From NCBI GenBank assembly GCA_030040525.1, contig JASHTN010000125.1, positions 1 through 9,659 on the forward strand: a DNA stretch of 9,659 nt, given 5' to 3'. Source of the stretch: Gammaproteobacteria bacterium (GTDB taxonomy: Bacteria; Pseudomonadota; Gammaproteobacteria; Steroidobacterales; Steroidobacteraceae). Every line of letters starts with the position of its first letter. Within the stretch, counting starts at the first letter, position 1. Below, in pieces: positions 7,975-9,659 of the stretch. A program made the translations under genes and the position numbers. A model generated the notes under the pieces. The model was given only the letters and a program-made list of their open reading frames with translations. It was not told the origin of the DNA and did not search any database.

Positions 7975-7991
7975 CGCCGGCTGGGCCGGCG
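7975..7991. other. GC-rich perfect hairpin between the amidohydrolase-like and permease genes
   Basis: The sequence has CGCCGGC (7975-7981), a 3-base loop and GCCGGCG (7985-7991), which form a perfect 7-bp stem. It sits in the 83-bp gap (7926-8008), just after the amidohydrolase-like stop. Read in the direction of transcription it is followed by mixed sequence and not by a run of T, so it is not a standard intrinsic terminator. It could protect mRNA ends or attenuate expression between the two parts of the cluster, or it could be chance in GC-rich DNA. Its existence is certain; its function is a guess. Confidence 0.35.
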
Positions 7992-8008
7992 AGCTGTCTA
8001 TCCAGCAA

Positions 8009-9337
8009 TCACGAAGCGGGGCATTGGACTCGCCTCACGGGCCGCCGCTGATGGGTGCGTGTTTCGCGATCAAACACCTCCTCGCCGCGCAGGAAAGTCT
8101 TGATGACACGATACCCGAGTCGCTCGCCAACAAACGGCGTGACTTTCCCCATCGAAAAGAACTCTTGAGGCTCGACTTTCCAGACGCCCTCAGTGAAGCG
8201 ACCCGCGACCGCGGAGTTCTGCTCTATGACGCCGGAGTCTCGCTCGAAAATGACCAGATCAGCGTCGTAGCCACGCGCGATGCGGCCCTTCTTCAAGCCG
8301 AGGTCGCGCGCAGGATTCTCACAGTAGCCGCGGCACGTCGTTTCAATGCCGAGCTTGGTGAGGAAGTGCGGATAGGTGATATCGATCGCTGAGAATCCGG
8401 ACTTGGGGACAAACTCGCCCGGTACCGGATCGCTGGCGTACTTGTCCTGGGTACGGTGGGGAGCGTGGTAGGAGACGAAGACTTCGATCTTCCCTGCGGT
8501 GGCGTATTCCTTCATCTTCGCGACCTCTTCCGCGGTTGTCAGCGGCGGTTGGTGGCGCGCACCCAAGCCGATCTTGTTGTAGGCGGTTTCTTTATCGATG
8601 CTCAAGGCGTGATGCGCTGCCTGAATTACGAGGTTCGGCAAGCGCTCTTTTGCTGCCAGACACATCTCGACGCTGCTAGGCTTGGTCACCTGTACCCGTA
8701 CCCGGAATGTCGGATCGAGCCGTCGCAACAGTGCGCCGAGCGCGTAGGTTTCGCCGACATCCGCCAGCGGGGTGTCCTGGAAGGCATTCTCGTCGACTCC
8801 CACCCAGCCGACCAGGCCGGCTTGCGCGTAGCGGCGGAAAATAGCTTGACTATTGTCGAGATCACGGGGATAGCGCCAGCTCGGCAGATTCCACGAATAG
8901 AATCCTACGGCGTACGCGCCGGCTTCACGGTACTGATCGAGATCTGAGAGCTCAAGCGGTGGGGCCGCGGCAATACCGAAATCCGTGTAGGCACGCTCGG
9001 CGACAAATTGGGTCCGCTCGCGGACGCGCGCCGCCGTATCGAGCCGGGGCACGGGGTTGGACTGGTCACAAACCACGGTGATACCGCCCGCCAAGGCTGC
9101 CTTGGTGGCCGTTTCGACGGTCTCTTTGGGCGCCTGGATCCAATCGCGCATGCCGCACAGCAGATCGAGTGCAGCCGGTAGCAGCACCTGACGCGGTCCG
9201 AGCTCGATGACCCGATCAGCCTGACCGGGATCGCCCTCAGATACCGCAGCGATCACGCCATCCACAATTCGAACGCTCACCGGGTGCACCTTGCCGTCTG
9301 CGAACGCAGGCCCTTTGATGACAAGACTCGTACTCAC
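8009..9337 (-). CDS. Dihydroorotase-like amidohydrolase-fold protein with a degenerate metal site
   Basis: This 442-residue protein matches the dihydroorotase/allantoinase/hydantoinase branch of the amidohydrolase superfamily along its length. It has an N-terminal beta-sandwich part (1-52), LLPAALDLLCGMRDWIQAPKE (52-71) in place of the usual LPG-x-D-x-H-x-H motif, AALAGGITVV (80-89) and an AAHHAL segment (240-245). QPPLTTAEE (263-271), SYHAPHR (289-295), GFSAID (314-319) and NPARDLGL then GRIARGYDADLVIF (341-364) follow. By motif alignment to dihydroorotases the HxH pair is replaced by L60 and G62, the HVS histidine by Q216 and the SDHAPH aspartate by Y290. Only the histidines at 242-243 remain at a metal position. 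Ordinary dihydroorotase activity is thus unlikely. The gene is not decayed: it is full length, with a GTG start at 9337 and a GAGAGG ribosome binding site at 9344-9349, 6 bases upstream. It could be a non-metal enzyme, a binding protein or a scaffold. The basic C-terminal tail (427-436) is unlike the family core. Confidence 0.85.
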   Translation of the reverse strand: MSTSLVIKGPAFADGKVHPVSVRIVDGVIAAVSEGDPGQADRVIELGPRQVLLPAALDLLCGMRDWIQAPKETVETATKAALAGGITVVCDQSNPVPRLDTAARVRERTQFVAERAYTDFGIAAAPPLELSDLDQYREAGAYAVGFYSWNLPSWRYPRDLDNSQAIFRRYAQAGLVGWVGVDENAFQDTPLADVGETYALGALLRRLDPTFRVRVQVTKPSSVEMCLAAKERLPNLVIQAAHHALSIDKETAYNKIGLGARHQPPLTTAEEVAKMKEYATAGKIEVFVSYHAPHRTQDKYASDPVPGEFVPKSGFSAIDITYPHFLTKLGIETTCRGYCENPARDLGLKKGRIARGYDADLVIFERDSGVIEQNSAVAGRFTEGVWKVEPQEFFSMGKVTPFVGERLGYRVIKTFLRGEEVFDRETRTHQRRPVRRVQCPAS

Positions 9338-9440
9338 TTCCTACCTCTCCCTTACAGGTTAACGCTTTTCGCCTCTGGTGAATCCAAATCGACAGCCAGA
9401 CCGCTCCAATCACTCACGATGCGCGGATCTAATGTGCACC

Positions 9441-9659
9441 TCATTCGCTCCAGCCCTGCACAAATAGGTTGAATAATTCGCCTTTCGAACGGCGCTTGAG
9501 CTCGATTTCCTCCAGCATGCTGTTCTCACGACGCAAATCGCGCCGCAGCAGCAATTGAAACAACTCGATGCACGAGTGATGCGCTACGGTGGGAAGACCG
9601 GCGACCTGCGCTAGCGCTTCGGTGGGTACGGCCCCGTAGGGCACATCCTCGTCTATGAA
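9441..9659 (-). CDS. Probable opine dehydrogenase family protein, C-terminal fragment
   Basis: The frame is open from the right edge (no start needed within the window) to a TGA at 9441, giving 72 visible residues. The visible part begins FIDEDVPYGAVPTEALAQVAG and continues with LPTVAHHSCIELFQLL. This resembles the C-terminal domain of the NAD/NADP octopine/nopaline dehydrogenase family, where an EDVP-x-G-x-VP motif is followed by a (V/L)PTP-type helix. Members of that family reductively join an amino acid to a 2-oxo acid, or run the reverse reaction. The NAD-binding Rossmann domain would lie outside the window. A GTG at 9644 could be mistaken for the start, but the motif upstream of it shows the protein is longer. 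The end is charged (RRDLRRENSMLEEIELKRRS) and may form a helix. The gene precedes the amidohydrolase-like gene by 103 bp on the same strand. The identification rests on one motif and its surroundings. Confidence 0.5.
   Translation of the reverse strand, partial: FIDEDVPYGAVPTEALAQVAGLPTVAHHSCIELFQLLLRRDLRRENSMLEEIELKRRSKGELFNLFVQGWSE

Noticed and set aside
8009..9337. Calling the amidohydrolase-like gene a canonical dihydroorotase (pyrC)
   Set aside because: The metal-binding HxH, the HVS histidine and the SDHAPH aspartate are missing and no pyrimidine gene is nearby, so a pyrC label would be misleading.
9338..9440. Possible sigma-70 promoter before the amidohydrolase-like gene
   Set aside because: A TTGGAT-like hexamer and a weak GTTAAC-like partner can be found, but neither is close enough to consensus to call a promoter.

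Overview
The window looks like a piece of a GC-rich chromosome from a Gram-negative bacterium, most likely a proteobacterium. The clues are strong third-position GC, abundant GTG starts, and a peptide-type ABC importer whose binding protein carries a twin-arginine-like signal. I cannot place the organism more precisely from sequence alone.

All credible genes lie on the minus strand, so transcription runs from the right end of the window to the left. In that order they are: (1) the C-terminal end of a probable NAD(P)-dependent opine dehydrogenase family protein (9659-9441, cut by the window edge); (2) a full-length dihydroorotase-like cyclic amidohydrolase that has lost most of the residues that normally bind the metal (9337-8009); (3-7) a complete five-gene oligopeptide/opine-type ABC importer in the order permease, permease, ATPase, ATPase, substrate-binding protein (7925-1627); (8) an MmgE/PrpD family protein (1565-216); (9) the N-terminal signal peptide of an unidentified exported protein (163-1, cut by the window edge).

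The importer genes are tightly packed. The gaps or overlaps are 12 bp, -8 bp, -4 bp and -4 bp, and the last two are GTGA stop/start overlaps that suggest translational coupling. The gaps at 9338-9440, 7926-8008, 1566-1626 and 164-215 are all short (52-103 bp). I see no convincing rho-independent terminator in them, so the whole set may be one transcript. No tRNA, rRNA, CRISPR array, insertion sequence or long repeat was seen.

Taken together, the cluster suggests uptake of a small peptide-like or opine-like compound through the inner membrane, followed by conversion in the cytoplasm by the dehydrogenase, the amidohydrolase-fold protein and the MmgE/PrpD protein. This pathway is an inference from gene families and gene order. 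The main point of interest is the amidohydrolase-fold protein: it is intact, has a good ribosome binding site and sits inside the operon, yet it lacks the HxH metal motif, a third metal histidine and the catalytic aspartate of dihydroorotases.
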